Assembly: GCF_036053395.1 (NCBI RefSeq)
Contig: NZ_CP107942.1
Location: 3,252,501-3,316,500 of the forward strand
Direction of reading: 5' to 3'
From: Actinoplanes sp. NBC_00393
GTDB taxonomy: Bacteria; Actinomycetota; Actinomycetes; Mycobacteriales; Micromonosporaceae
Length of the DNA: 64,000 bases
The translations under genes were made by a program, and so were the position numbers. The notes beneath the pieces are model-generated. The model searched no databases. It saw only the letters and a list, made by a program, of their open reading frames with translations, and was not told the DNA's origin. Shown here piece by piece: positions 41,762 through 50,092 of the stretch. Every line of letters begins with the position of its first letter. The stretch's first letter is position 1.

Positions 41762-43497
41762 CGGGTCAGACCCTGCCGGTGGCCGGCACCCGGGAGAGCC
41801 GGGTCTGGCTGGGCGCCGAACTGCGCGCCCGCAAGGCCGCCACCGCGCTCGCCCTGGCTGCGGGGCTGCTCGCCGCCGGCACCGCGATCGTTCCGGCGTA
41901 CGCGCTCGGGCTGCTCGTCGACCGGGTCCGTTCCGGCGGTGACACCGCCGCGATCATCCCGGTCGCGGTGATCATCGTGGTGGCCGCGCTGGCCGGTGGC
42001 CCCGCGACCGGCCTGGCCGGGCACCTGACCCGTGGGCTGGGCTCGCGCATCCTGGCCGACCTGCGCGAACGCACCGTGGACACGGCGCTGCGGCTGCCCG
42101 CGCAGGTGCTCGACCGGGTCGGCCGCGGCGACCTGCTGTCGCGGGTCAGCGCGGACATCACCGCCATCGACAAGGCCGTCTCCGACGTACTGCCCAGCAT
42201 GATCTCGGCGCTGCTGCTGGCCGTCATCAGCCTCGCCGCGATCGTCGGCATCGACTGGCGGCTCGGCCTGGCCGGCGCGGTCGCCGTCCCGCTGTACGTG
42301 CTCGGCCTGCGCTGGTACCTGCCGCGCGCCGCCCCGTCCTACGCGGCCGAGCGCGTCGCCATCGCCGAACGGTCCCAGCAGTTCGTCGAGAGCATGCAGG
42401 GCATCCGTACGGTGCACACGTACCACCTGGAGGACCGGCACCTCGACGGCATCACCGCGGCGTCCACCCGCGCCCGCGACATCTCGGTGAACGTGTTCGC
42501 CCTCTACACCCGGTTCGTGGGGCGCATCAACCGGGCCGAGCTGGCCGGGCTCGGCGCGGTGCTGGTGCTCGGGTTCCTGCTGGTCCGCCAGGGCGCCGTC
42601 AGCATCGGTGAGGTGTCGGCGACCGCGCTGCTGGTGCACCGCCTGTTCGGCCCGATCATCCTGCTGATGGTCACCTTCGACAAAGCCCAGGACGCCGGCG
42701 CGAGTCTGGCCCGCCTGGTCGGCGTACTCGGCATGGACGTCGAACGCCGCGTTGGCGGCGCCTCGCCGCCGGGCCGGGACCTGGTCCTCGACGGCGTCGC
42801 CTTCAGCTATGACGGGGTCACGCCGGTGCTGCACGACGTCTCGCTGCGCATCGAGGCCGGGGAGCTGGTCGCGCTGGTCGGCTCGACCGGCGCCGGCAAG
42901 ACCACCGCGGCGTCGCTGGCGGCCGGCCTCCTGCGGCCCGGCAGGGGCGAGGCGACGCTGGGCGGTGTGCCCGTCGCTGATCTGCCCGCGCACACGATCG
43001 CGATCGTCAGCCAGGAGACGCATGTGTTCGCCGGTCCGCTCAGCGAGGACCTGCGCCTGGCCCGCCCGGGAGCGTCGCACGACGAGCTGTGCACGGCGCT
43101 GGCCCGGGTGGGAGCCCTGGGCTGGGCACAGGATCTCCCCGACGGCCTGGACACGGTGATCGGCGACGGCGGCTACCCGCTGACCGCGGCGCGGGCGCAG
43201 CAGCTGGCGCTGGCCCGGGTGGTTCTGATGGACCCGCCGGTCGTGGTGCTGGACGAAGCGACCGCCGAAGCCGGCAGCGCGGGCGCCCGCGATCTGGAGC
43301 AGGCAGCCGCGGCGGCGCTGGCCGGGCGTACGGCGCTGGTGGTGGCCCACCGGCTCACCCAGGCGAAGGCCGCCGACCGGATCATCGTCATGGAAGACGG
43401 CAAGATCGCCGAAAGTGGCCCGCACGCCGAGCTGGTCGTGGCGGGCGGCCGCTACGCCCAGCTGTGGGCGGCCTGGTCGGCGCGCGTCAATCCTTGA
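41758..43497 (+). CDS. ABC exporter half, catalytic partner subunit
   Basis: A 579-residue half-transporter with a membrane domain (1-325) and an NBD having intact Walker A (STGAGKTT, about 374), Q-loop (SQETHVF), Walker B with catalytic Glu (VVVLDEAT) and H-loop (VAHRLTQ), but a corrupted signature (LTAARAQQ for LSGGQ, about 474). It thus supplies the Walker motifs of the single working site, complementing the upstream subunit. Iron-regulated with it. Its 3' end overlaps the convergent ppk2 gene by 11 bp. Confidence 0.9.
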   Translation: MTGQTLPVAGTRESRVWLGAELRARKAATALALAAGLLAAGTAIVPAYALGLLVDRVRSGGDTAAIIPVAVIIVVAALAGGPATGLAGHLTRGLGSRILADLRERTVDTALRLPAQVLDRVGRGDLLSRVSADITAIDKAVSDVLPSMISALLLAVISLAAIVGIDWRLGLAGAVAVPLYVLGLRWYLPRAAPSYAAERVAIAERSQQFVESMQGIRTVHTYHLEDRHLDGITAASTRARDISVNVFALYTRFVGRINRAELAGLGAVLVLGFLLVRQGAVSIGEVSATALLVHRLFGPIILLMVTFDKAQDAGASLARLVGVLGMDVERRVGGASPPGRDLVLDGVAFSYDGVTPVLHDVSLRIEAGELVALVGSTGAGKTTAASLAAGLLRPGRGEATLGGVPVADLPAHTIAIVSQETHVFAGPLSEDLRLARPGASHDELCTALARVGALGWAQDLPDGLDTVIGDGGYPLTAARAQQLALARVVLMDPPVVVLDEATAEAGSAGARDLEQAAAAALAGRTALVVAHRLTQAKAADRIIVMEDGKIAESGPHAELVVAGGRYAQLWAAWSARVNP

Positions 43498-44386
43498 TCG
43501 AGTCGCGGCCGCGCTGGACGAGCAGGGAATCCGCCGGATAGACCACCGAGGTGTCCTTGTCGTCGTAGTCGAACTGATTCAGGAAGAACCGCATCGCGTT
43601 GAGCCGGGCCCGCTTCTTGTCGTTGCTCTTGATCGACGTCCACGGGGCGTAATCGGTGTCGGTGTGCTCGATCATCGCCTCCTTCGCGGTGGTGTAGTCG
43701 TCCCAGCGGTCCAGCGACTCGATGTCCATGGGCGAGAGTTTCCAGCGGCGCACCGGGTCGATCTGCCGGATCGCGAACCGGGTGCGCTGCTCGGACTGGG
43801 CGACCGAGAACCACAGCTTGGTCAGCGAGAAGCCGCTGTCCACCAGCATCTTCTCGAACATCGGCGCCTGGTTGAGGAAGATCTCGTAGTCGGGATCGGA
43901 GACGAAGCCCATCACCCGCTCCACGCCGGCCCGGTTGTACCACGACCGGTCGAACAGCACGATCTCACCGGCCGTGGGGAGCTGCGCGACGTAGCGGTGG
44001 AAGTACCACTGCCCGAGCTCGGTCTCCGTCGGCTTGGTCAGGGCGACCACCCGGGCGGCCCGCGGGTTGAGGTGCTCCATGAACCGTTTGATGGTGCCGC
44101 CCTTACCTGCGGCGTCGCGGCCCTCGAACAGGATGACGTGCTTTGTCCCGGTCTCCTGGACGCAGTTCTGGAACTTCAGCAGCTCGATCTGCAGCTGATA
44201 CTTCTCGTGCTCGTAGACGTCGCGGTCGAGCCGCGCGTCGTACGGGTAGTCCTCGCGCCAGGTCTCGACCGGATTGCCGCCGGGATCGATCAGATCGGGA
44301 TCCGACAGGTGCGGGTCGTGCCGCACTCTGTAGCCGTCGCGCAGCAGCTGCTCGAGGTACTCCCGAAAGTTCTGCCGTATCACCAC
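43487..44386 (-). CDS. ppk2: Polyphosphate kinase 2
   Basis: A 299-residue PPK2: Walker A GRDAAGKGG (about residue 92), lid region, Walker B FDRSWYNRAGVERVMGF, and the C-terminal DKKRARLNAMRFFL segment of class I enzymes. It transfers phosphate between polyphosphate and nucleotides in the cytosol. The start is GTG 44386 (GTG 44383 possible). Apparently monocistronic. Confidence 0.93.
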   Translation of the reverse strand: MVIRQNFREYLEQLLRDGYRVRHDPHLSDPDLIDPGGNPVETWREDYPYDARLDRDVYEHEKYQLQIELLKFQNCVQETGTKHVILFEGRDAAGKGGTIKRFMEHLNPRAARVVALTKPTETELGQWYFHRYVAQLPTAGEIVLFDRSWYNRAGVERVMGFVSDPDYEIFLNQAPMFEKMLVDSGFSLTKLWFSVAQSEQRTRFAIRQIDPVRRWKLSPMDIESLDRWDDYTTAKEAMIEHTDTDYAPWTSIKSNDKKRARLNAMRFFLNQFDYDDKDTSVVYPADSLLVQRGRDSIKD

Positions 44387-44605
44387 CCCTCGAGTATCGA
44401 TCCCCGCGCCGCAGTTTGTCGCGGGCGACCTCGCTGTCGCCGGAAGCCGTTCGACCCTCGACGAACTCTGCGCCGCCGCCCTCGCCGAAGGCCTGCGCTC
44501 ACAGCTGGCGATGCTCAGCGGGGGGCGTCTCGGGACGTGACGGAACAAGGTCAGAAGACCACGGAGCAGTAGAACCGGCCGCCCCCCGCTGCGGGAAAGA
44601 CCTCG

Positions 44606-45835
44606 TCAACGGATGAAGTCGATCTCCGGGTAACGCGGGTCCGAGACGGCGAGCAGGCGACCGCCCCGGCATCGCAGGTGCTGGTCGAAGAAGGCGCGCA
44701 GGTAGGTGCGCTGGATCCCGATGGATCGTTGTGGGTCGAGGGTGCCGACCAGCTCCGCCAGCTGTTGCGGGGTGAGCCCGATCTCGGTGGCGGCCTGAGG
44801 GTAGAGGGCGACGCCGTCGTTGAACGACCCGTGGACCGAGTCGCGCAGTCTCAGCTGGCGTTTCCAGCCGCGGTGGGCGGCCCAGAACGTGTTCCAGGTG
44901 GGATCTTCGGCGCCGGGGCCGTGGTCGCTGCTGACCAGCAAGAACGGCCGGGCCGAACCGCCGACCGCGGCGGGGCCGACGAAGGTGCCGTCCAGGTTGA
45001 CGCCGGCCTTGAGGCGGGGGTCGTCGTGCATCACGGCGGCGGCGGTGCTGCCGCCGAGGGAATGGCCGAACATGCCGATGCGGTGCAAGTCGAGCGCGCC
45101 GCGCAGACCGTCCGGCAGCCGGCGGCGTCCGGCGTCCGGATTGCGGCCGGCGTCGAGGGCGGCCAGCTGGTCGAGGACGAACCGGGTGTCGGCGGCACGG
45201 ACGGCGGCGGCCTGGACGACGACCTCGTCGGTGAGGTCCGGCGGAAGAGCGGCGACCTCGACCCGCCCGCCGGGGAACTCGACCTCGGAGGCGTCATGGG
45301 TGTGATCGATGGTCACGACGATGTATCCGTGGGCGGCCAGATCCTCGACGAGGACGGTGCCGGTGCCGCGGTCGCCGCCGAGGCCCGGCGAGTACAGCAG
45401 GACCGGGTGACCGCCGGTCCTGCGCAGGACCGGCGCCCCGGTCCGGCCGTGCGTACGGGTGTTCAGGATCCGGTCGGCGGGCAGGCCGAAGGTCTCGGAG
45501 AAGTGAGGCACCGCGCCGGGTGACAGCCACGGCTGCGGCAGGTGGCCGCGAAGGTCCCGGGCCGGGTACCAGATCTGGATCATGATCTCCCGGGCCGGGC
45601 GGCCCGGCACCCACGGATCGGTGCGGGTCGTATCACGCAGGTGAAGGGCGACGGTGCCGAGCGCGGCGGGGCCGGTCGGCGCGGGTAGGAGGTATCCCCC
45701 GGCGGGCCGGGAACGGGCAGCGGGTCCGGGACCGGAGGCCAGGGCGGCGGGCGCGGCGGCGGTCAGGCCGATACCGGAGGCCAGGGCGGCGGTGAGCAGC
45801 GTACGGCGGCGCAGTGGCCGTACGGCAGCAGTCAT
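44606..45835 (-). CDS. Exported alpha/beta hydrolase (PAF-acetylhydrolase/lipase-like)
   Basis: A 409-residue protein with a Tat-like signal (RPLRRRTLLTAALASGIG) and a hydrolase domain: HPVLLYSPGLGGDRG oxyanion region, nucleophile Ser in FGHSLGGSTAAA, acidic residue in VNLDGTF and His in DSVHGSFND. The layout matches platelet-activating-factor acetylhydrolase-like lipases. Start ATG 45835; ATG 45862 or 45868 would lengthen the signal. It is divergent from the sensor kinase gene. Confidence 0.85.
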   Translation of the reverse strand: MTAAVRPLRRRTLLTAALASGIGLTAAAPAALASGPGPAARSRPAGGYLLPAPTGPAALGTVALHLRDTTRTDPWVPGRPAREIMIQIWYPARDLRGHLPQPWLSPGAVPHFSETFGLPADRILNTRTHGRTGAPVLRRTGGHPVLLYSPGLGGDRGTGTVLVEDLAAHGYIVVTIDHTHDASEVEFPGGRVEVAALPPDLTDEVVVQAAAVRAADTRFVLDQLAALDAGRNPDAGRRRLPDGLRGALDLHRIGMFGHSLGGSTAAAVMHDDPRLKAGVNLDGTFVGPAAVGGSARPFLLVSSDHGPGAEDPTWNTFWAAHRGWKRQLRLRDSVHGSFNDGVALYPQAATEIGLTPQQLAELVGTLDPQRSIGIQRTYLRAFFDQHLRCRGGRLLAVSDPRYPEIDFIR

Positions 45836-45994
45836 GTTCGTGATCGTGGCCGGTTTCAGCATGCCCATCACGCTGCCGGAAGCGGAACGAGTTGTCGGTG
45901 GGGCGGGCAGCCGGTCCGGGGTGGGGTTTTCCGCACCCGGCGACGGGCGGGTAGCCCTGTCGCCGCGGCAGCGGACGGTGTTTACCTTGATCAC

Positions 45995-47119
45995 ATGACA
46001 GCGGCGGAAGCGATGAACTCCTGGACGGTGCCGGCCGGCGCGGCCCGCACCTGGCGGGTCGCCGTCCACACGCTCGTGGGCCTGCCACTCGGAGTGCTCG
46101 GTTTCGCGCTGACCGGCGTCCTGCCGATCGGCGCCGTTTACTGCGCGGGCTGGAGCCTGCTGTACGCCAACCCCGGCGACTGGCCGACCACTGTCGGGTT
46201 CGTGCTGCTCGCCGTGGTCGCGCCGTGGCTGGCGCTGGTGGCCGCGCGGAGCCTGACCATGGTGCAGCGGCGGCGGTTCCGGGTGCTGCTCGGCGCCGAC
46301 ATCCCACCGCCGGCCCGGCCGGCCCGCGGGCGGCAGATCGCCTATCACCTGCTGGCGTTGTTCACCGGCGTGGCGTTCGCCGTGCTGGTGGTGGTGGCGC
46401 CCTGGACGGCCGCCCGGGTGGCCCGTGCCGACACGGCTCTGGCGCGCGCCCTGCTCGGCCCCGGCCGCCGTGCGGAGCTGTCGATGCGGGTGGAGTCGCT
46501 GGCCCGGAGCCGGGCCGACGTCGTGGCTGCGACCGACGCCGAACGCCGCCGGATCGAACGCGACCTGCACGACGGCGCGCAGCAGCGGCTGGTGTCGCTC
46601 GCGATGAACCTGGGCATGGCCCGCGCCAACCTCGCCGGGACCTCCGGACCGGCGATGCGGGCGATCGAGGACGCCCACGAGGAGGCCGTTCAGGCTCTCG
46701 CCGAGATGCGCGAGTTCGTCCGGGGGCTGCATCCCGCCGTGCTCGACGACCGCGGGCTGGACGCGGCCCTGTCCGGTGTCGCCGCCCGCGCACCGCTGCC
46801 GGTCCGGCTGCGCGTCGACGTGCCGGCGCGGTGCTCGCCGGTGGTGGAGGCGATCGCCTACTTCGTCGTCTCCGAGGCGCTCACCAACGTCAGCAAGCAT
46901 GCCGGCGCCACCCACGCCGAGGTGATCGTCGAACGCGCCGCCGGCCGGCTGCGGGTCGTCGTCACCGACGACGGCCGGGGTGGTGCGACCACCGGCGGCG
47001 ACGGCACCGGGCTGCTCGGGCTGGCCCGGCGTGCCGCCGCCGTCGACGGGACGTTCGCGCTGCACAGCCCGGCCGGCGGGCCGACGACGATCACCGTGGA
47101 GCTGCCGTGCGGATCGTGA
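45995..47119 (+). CDS. NarL-type sensor histidine kinase
   Basis: A 374-residue kinase: four membrane helices in pairs (about 25-90 and 110-145), HisKA_3 domain with phospho-acceptor His192 in RIERDLHDGAQQRL, and HATPase domain with EALTNVSKHAGATHA (N box), DDGRGG (G1) and GTGLLGLARR (G2). No large sensor domain, so it senses within the membrane, as do many envelope-stress kinases. It overlaps its response regulator by 13 bp. Confidence 0.92.
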   Translation: MTAAEAMNSWTVPAGAARTWRVAVHTLVGLPLGVLGFALTGVLPIGAVYCAGWSLLYANPGDWPTTVGFVLLAVVAPWLALVAARSLTMVQRRRFRVLLGADIPPPARPARGRQIAYHLLALFTGVAFAVLVVVAPWTAARVARADTALARALLGPGRRAELSMRVESLARSRADVVAATDAERRRIERDLHDGAQQRLVSLAMNLGMARANLAGTSGPAMRAIEDAHEEAVQALAEMREFVRGLHPAVLDDRGLDAALSGVAARAPLPVRLRVDVPARCSPVVEAIAYFVVSEALTNVSKHAGATHAEVIVERAAGRLRVVVTDDGRGGATTGGDGTGLLGLARRAAAVDGTFALHSPAGGPTTITVELPCGS

Positions 47120-47748
47120 TCGCCGAGGATTCGGTGCTGCTGCGGGCCGGCCTGACCAAACTGCTCACCGACGGCGGTTTCGACGTCGTCGAGGCTGTCG
47201 CCGACGCCGGCGAGCTGCTCCGTGCGGTGGGTGTGCACCGGCCCGATGTGGCGCTCGTCGACGTGCGGATGCCACCGTCGCACACCGACGAGGGCATCCG
47301 GGCCGCCCTCGTCATCCATCACGAGTTCCCGGCCGTCGCCGTCGTCGTCCTGTCCCAGTTCGTCGAGGAGCGGTACGCCACCGACCTGCTGTCCGTCCGG
47401 ACCAGTGGCGTCGGCTACCTGCTGAAGGATCGGGTGGCGCACGTGCCCGACTTCCTGGCCGCTGTGCGCCGGGTCGCCGCCGGCGGCACCGCGCTCGACC
47501 CGGAGGTGGTCGCCCAACTGCTCGTGCGGCATCGGGCCAACCCGCTGGAACGGCTCACCCCACGGGAGTCGGACGTGCTGCGACTGATGGCCGAGGGCCG
47601 TTCCAACAACGGCATCGCCGGCGAGCTGAAGATCAGTCACAGCGCGGTGGAGAAGTACATCGGCAACATCTTCACCAAACTGGATCTTCCGCCTACCGAC
47701 TCCGACCACCGCCGGGTCCTCGCCGTCCTCCGGTATCTGCGCTTTTGA
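47107..47748 (+). CDS. NarL/LuxR-type response regulator
   Basis: A 213-residue regulator: receiver domain with acidic pair (IAEDSV), phospho-acceptor Asp52 (LVDVRMPP), Ser (VVLSQF) and Lys (LLKDRV), then a LuxR HTH (LTPRESDVLRLMAEG, SHSAVEKYIGNIFTKL). GTG 47107 lies inside the kinase gene, giving translational coupling. Targets unknown; the exported lipase divergent from the kinase and the small secreted protein downstream are candidates. Confidence 0.93.
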   Translation: MRIVIAEDSVLLRAGLTKLLTDGGFDVVEAVADAGELLRAVGVHRPDVALVDVRMPPSHTDEGIRAALVIHHEFPAVAVVVLSQFVEERYATDLLSVRTSGVGYLLKDRVAHVPDFLAAVRRVAAGGTALDPEVVAQLLVRHRANPLERLTPRESDVLRLMAEGRSNNGIAGELKISHSAVEKYIGNIFTKLDLPPTDSDHRRVLAVLRYLRF

Positions 47749-47809
47749 GGTGACCGCTCAGCTCCCATGGCATCCTATGTAGACACCCGTCGGGAGTGGG
47801 GGTACGTCT

Positions 47810-48211
47810 ATGGTCCGCAGGTTCCTGGCCCAGGCCATCACTGTGATCGTTGTCGTTGCGACCGGGCTTGTCGCTTCCGCCGAGGCGGCACTTGCCTTCA
47901 GGCGACAGGTCACCTGCAACGGCGTCTACGCCCGGACGATCACCTACATCGCCGACAACGGCAAACCTCTGGGAGAGGTGCAGTGGAGCTGGTTCGCTTC
48001 GGCGCCGCACAGCCTCTACATCCGCGACTTCAACCTGTATGACGGTGCGGATGTCAGCGCTCGTGTCGATGCCGTCGAGGGCGGGGTGATCCAATACGAC
48101 TGGGACATCCTGGTGGATCCGGACCCGTACCTCATCTACTACCCGGTCCGGAAGTTCCGGGCCGTGTGGAACGGCTATGCGTCGGACTGGTACCCGGCGA
48201 ACAGCTGTTGA
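47810..48211 (+). CDS. Small secreted hypothetical protein
   Basis: A 133-residue protein with a signal peptide (RRFLAQAITVIVVVATGLVASAEAALA) and a mature part of about 105 residues, aromatic-rich and beta-like (VQWSWFASAPHSLYIRDF), with two Cys (VTCNG and the terminal SC) that may bond. Family not recognised. Lies 61 bp after the response regulator. Confidence 0.7.
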   Translation: MVRRFLAQAITVIVVVATGLVASAEAALAFRRQVTCNGVYARTITYIADNGKPLGEVQWSWFASAPHSLYIRDFNLYDGADVSARVDAVEGGVIQYDWDILVDPDPYLIYYPVRKFRAVWNGYASDWYPANSC

Positions 48212-48251
48212 CCGTTCACCCGCCGTCCTCGGGTCGCGCGGTGCCGGCGCC

Positions 48252-48776
48252 TCAACGGGCGTAAAGCACGCACGGCTCGCCCGCGACGGTGTAGGCGGCC
48301 TGCCGTGTCCAGCCGGTCGACTCATAGAGCCTGACCGCGGCCGCGTCGGGGTGGGCGACGAGCCAGGCCCGGGGGTGGCCGGCGACATAGCGGGTGAGCA
48401 GCTTGCGGCCGAGCCCCTGTCCGCGGTGGGCGGGCGCGACCATCAGTTCGGCGACGACGACAGCGGGAGCGACCAGGAGCGCGGCGACCTGCGGGGTGAC
48501 GGCGTCGCGCAGGGCGCGGTCGAACTCGTTGTCCGCGGGCAGCAGGGCCGGGGCCGGCCAGCCGTAGACGGCTCCGGCGAGTTCGCCCTCGCGGTAGGCC
48601 ACGACGCCGTACGCTGCCGGGTTCGTGGTCTGCCCGGCCAGCCGTTGCGGATAGCCGGCGATCTGCTCGGGTGTCTCGTTCCAGGGCGGGCCGGAGAAGC
48701 ACTGCTGGTAGACCGGGAGAAGCTGGTCCTGCAGGCTGCGCAGGCGCCCGGCCGTGACCGCCGTGATGGCGTACAT
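48252..48776 (-). CDS. GNAT family acetyltransferase
   Basis: A 174-residue GNAT protein: beta4 VAELMVAPAHRGQGLGRKLL holds the acetyl-CoA pyrophosphate loop (HRGQGLG), followed by AVRLYESTGWTRQ. The substrate is unknown. Its ATG overlaps the preceding small gene by 1 bp, so it is the third gene of the superoxide dismutase operon. Confidence 0.88.
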   Translation of the reverse strand: MYAITAVTAGRLRSLQDQLLPVYQQCFSGPPWNETPEQIAGYPQRLAGQTTNPAAYGVVAYREGELAGAVYGWPAPALLPADNEFDRALRDAVTPQVAALLVAPAVVVAELMVAPAHRGQGLGRKLLTRYVAGHPRAWLVAHPDAAAVRLYESTGWTRQAAYTVAGEPCVLYAR

Positions 48777-49024
48777 CAGCCGGCCTCGGCAATGAGCAGG
48801 GTGAGTTCCTGGACCAGCTCGTCCATACTCTGCCCGGTCTGGGACCGGACGAGGCTGAGCGCCAGTTCGGCGAGCAGGCAGAAGCCTCGGGTACGCATGG
48901 CTTCGTCGCCGATGGAGGCGAGCAGTTCCTCGGCGCCGGCGAAGTCACCGCGGTGTTTGGCCGCGATGACTCCCGCCGCCTGTTGCGCCGCGAGGAATGC
49001 CGGCCCGGGGCCGGCGTCGGTCAC
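48776..49024 (-). CDS. Small helical protein between SOD and GNAT genes
   Basis: An 82-residue, strongly helical protein ([26 protein letters not shown] ... shape; Cys in [10 protein letters not shown]). Start GTG 49024 overlaps the SOD stop by 4 bp (GTGA) and its stop overlaps the GNAT start by 1 bp. No family recognised. The coupling implies a function with SOD expression or metallation (inference). Confidence 0.7.
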   Translation of the reverse strand: MTDAGPGPAFLAAQQAAGVIAAKHRGDFAGAEELLASIGDEAMRTRGFCLLAELALSLVRSQTGQSMDELVQELTLLIAEAG

Positions 49025-49650
49025 GGGGCGATGATGATCGGGTTGCCGGCGGCGCGGGCCGCGTCGAACCGCTTGGTCACGTCGGCCCAGTTGACCAGGT
49101 TCCACAGCCGGTCGACGTAGTCCGGGCGCACGTTCTTGTACTGCAGGTAGTACGCGTGCTCCCAGGCGTCGAAGACCAGGATCGGCGTGGAGCCCTGCCC
49201 GACGTTGCCGTGGTGGTCGTAGACCTGCTCCACGATCAGCCGCTGCGACAGCGGCTCCCAGGCCAGCACGCCCCAGCCGGAGCCCTGCACGCCCTTGGTC
49301 GCCGTGGACAGCTGCCCGGCGAACGCCTCGAACGAGCCGAAATGCTCGGTGATCGCCGCTTCGAGTTCGCCGTCGGGACGGTCGGCGCTGCTGCCCGGGC
49401 GCAGGTTGTTCCAGAAGATCGAGTGCAGCACGTGCCCGGACAGGTTGAACGCCAGGGTCTTCTCCAGCCCGACCAGCGTGCTGTAGTCGCCCTTGTCGCG
49501 CGCCTCGGCCAGCTGGTCGAGGGTGTCGTTGCTGCCCTTGACGTATGCCGCGTGGTGCTTGCTGTGGTGCAGCTCCAGGATCTGCCCCGACATCGCGGGC
49601 TCGAGCGCGCCGTAGTCGTAGGGCATGTCGGGAAGCGTGTAAACGGCCAT
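49021..49650 (-). CDS. sodF: Fe/Mn-type superoxide dismutase (SodF-like)
   Basis: A 209-residue SOD with metal ligands in [18 protein letters not shown], and [12 protein letters not shown] (Asp and His). The sequence closely resembles the Fe-SOD SodF of Streptomyces, including QGSGWGVLA and [16 protein letters not shown]. It detoxifies superoxide in the cytosol. ATG 49650. A Nur-like palindrome overlaps its likely promoter about 50 bp upstream, so nickel sufficiency should repress it. Confidence 0.92.
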   Translation of the reverse strand: MAVYTLPDMPYDYGALEPAMSGQILELHHSKHHAAYVKGSNDTLDQLAEARDKGDYSTLVGLEKTLAFNLSGHVLHSIFWNNLRPGSSADRPDGELEAAITEHFGSFEAFAGQLSTATKGVQGSGWGVLAWEPLSQRLIVEQVYDHHGNVGQGSTPILVFDAWEHAYYLQYKNVRPDYVDRLWNLVNWADVTKRFDAARAAGNPIIIAP

Positions 49651-49699
49651 CGGGACCTTCCGGTGATCAATTGACTTCTGCCTCGCCCAGTATGGACTA

Positions 49700-49716
49700 T
49701 TGCAAGTATCTGGCAA
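49700..49716 (-). promoter_or_regulatory. Nur-like box upstream of sodF
   Basis: TTGCAA-GTATC-TGGCAA, a 17-bp palindrome close to the Streptomyces Nur consensus TTGCAA-N5-TTGCAA (one changed base). On the minus strand it overlaps a possible promoter (TTGCCA, 16 bp, CATACT). It lies 49 bp from the sodF ATG. Confidence 0.65.
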
Positions 49717-50027
49717 CTACGAAATGCTGGCTATAAGGGTGGGGGTGTTGCTTGGCCGTGACCATCCGCCCCGGGCGGCGCGTGCGCCGTCGTCGACGAT
49801 GAAGGGCGTTCCGGCCCGCGATGATCCACGCCGCCGGAGCGCCCTTCACGCCTGGCATCCGCGTCGGCGGCCCGGCATCTCCAGCGGACTTTCAGCCGGC
49901 CTCGACCATCCACCGCAGCGCCTCGGCCGAACCCGAAGCACGGCAGCTGTTTCGGAGAGGACGTCGATGTCTGCACAAGCGAGGCACCACGCGAACGAGA
50001 TCATCAGCGTGCGGATGATCACGCTTA
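49717..50027. other. Intergenic stretch between the two Nur-like boxes
   Basis: About 310 bp without a convincing gene. Short open frames exist but lack ribosome sites and codon bias consistent with their neighbours. It separates the sodF and nickel-importer promoters. Confidence 0.5.
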
Positions 50028-50044
50028 TTGCCAGGAGTTGGCAG
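50028..50044 (+). promoter_or_regulatory. Nur-like box upstream of the nickel-type importer
   Basis: TTGCCA-GGAGT-TGGCAG, a 17-bp palindrome with the same TTGC..N5..GGCA frame as the sodF box, 48 bp before the importer start. It matches the Nur consensus less well than the first box, but shares the TGGCA right arm with it. Confidence 0.55.
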
Positions 50045-50092
50045 TTAGTAAAGGCTGGCATCAATGCCCGACGCCCCCAAGGTGAGCCATCC

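Noticed and set aside
44387..44605. Possible small gene upstream of ppk2
   Set aside because: Open frames are short, without ribosome site or domain; probably promoter sequence and the 3' flank of the lipase-like gene.
46225..47748. Single long frame suggesting a kinase-regulator fusion
   Set aside because: The upstream part is out of frame with the real kinase; kinase and regulator are two genes overlapping by 13 bp.
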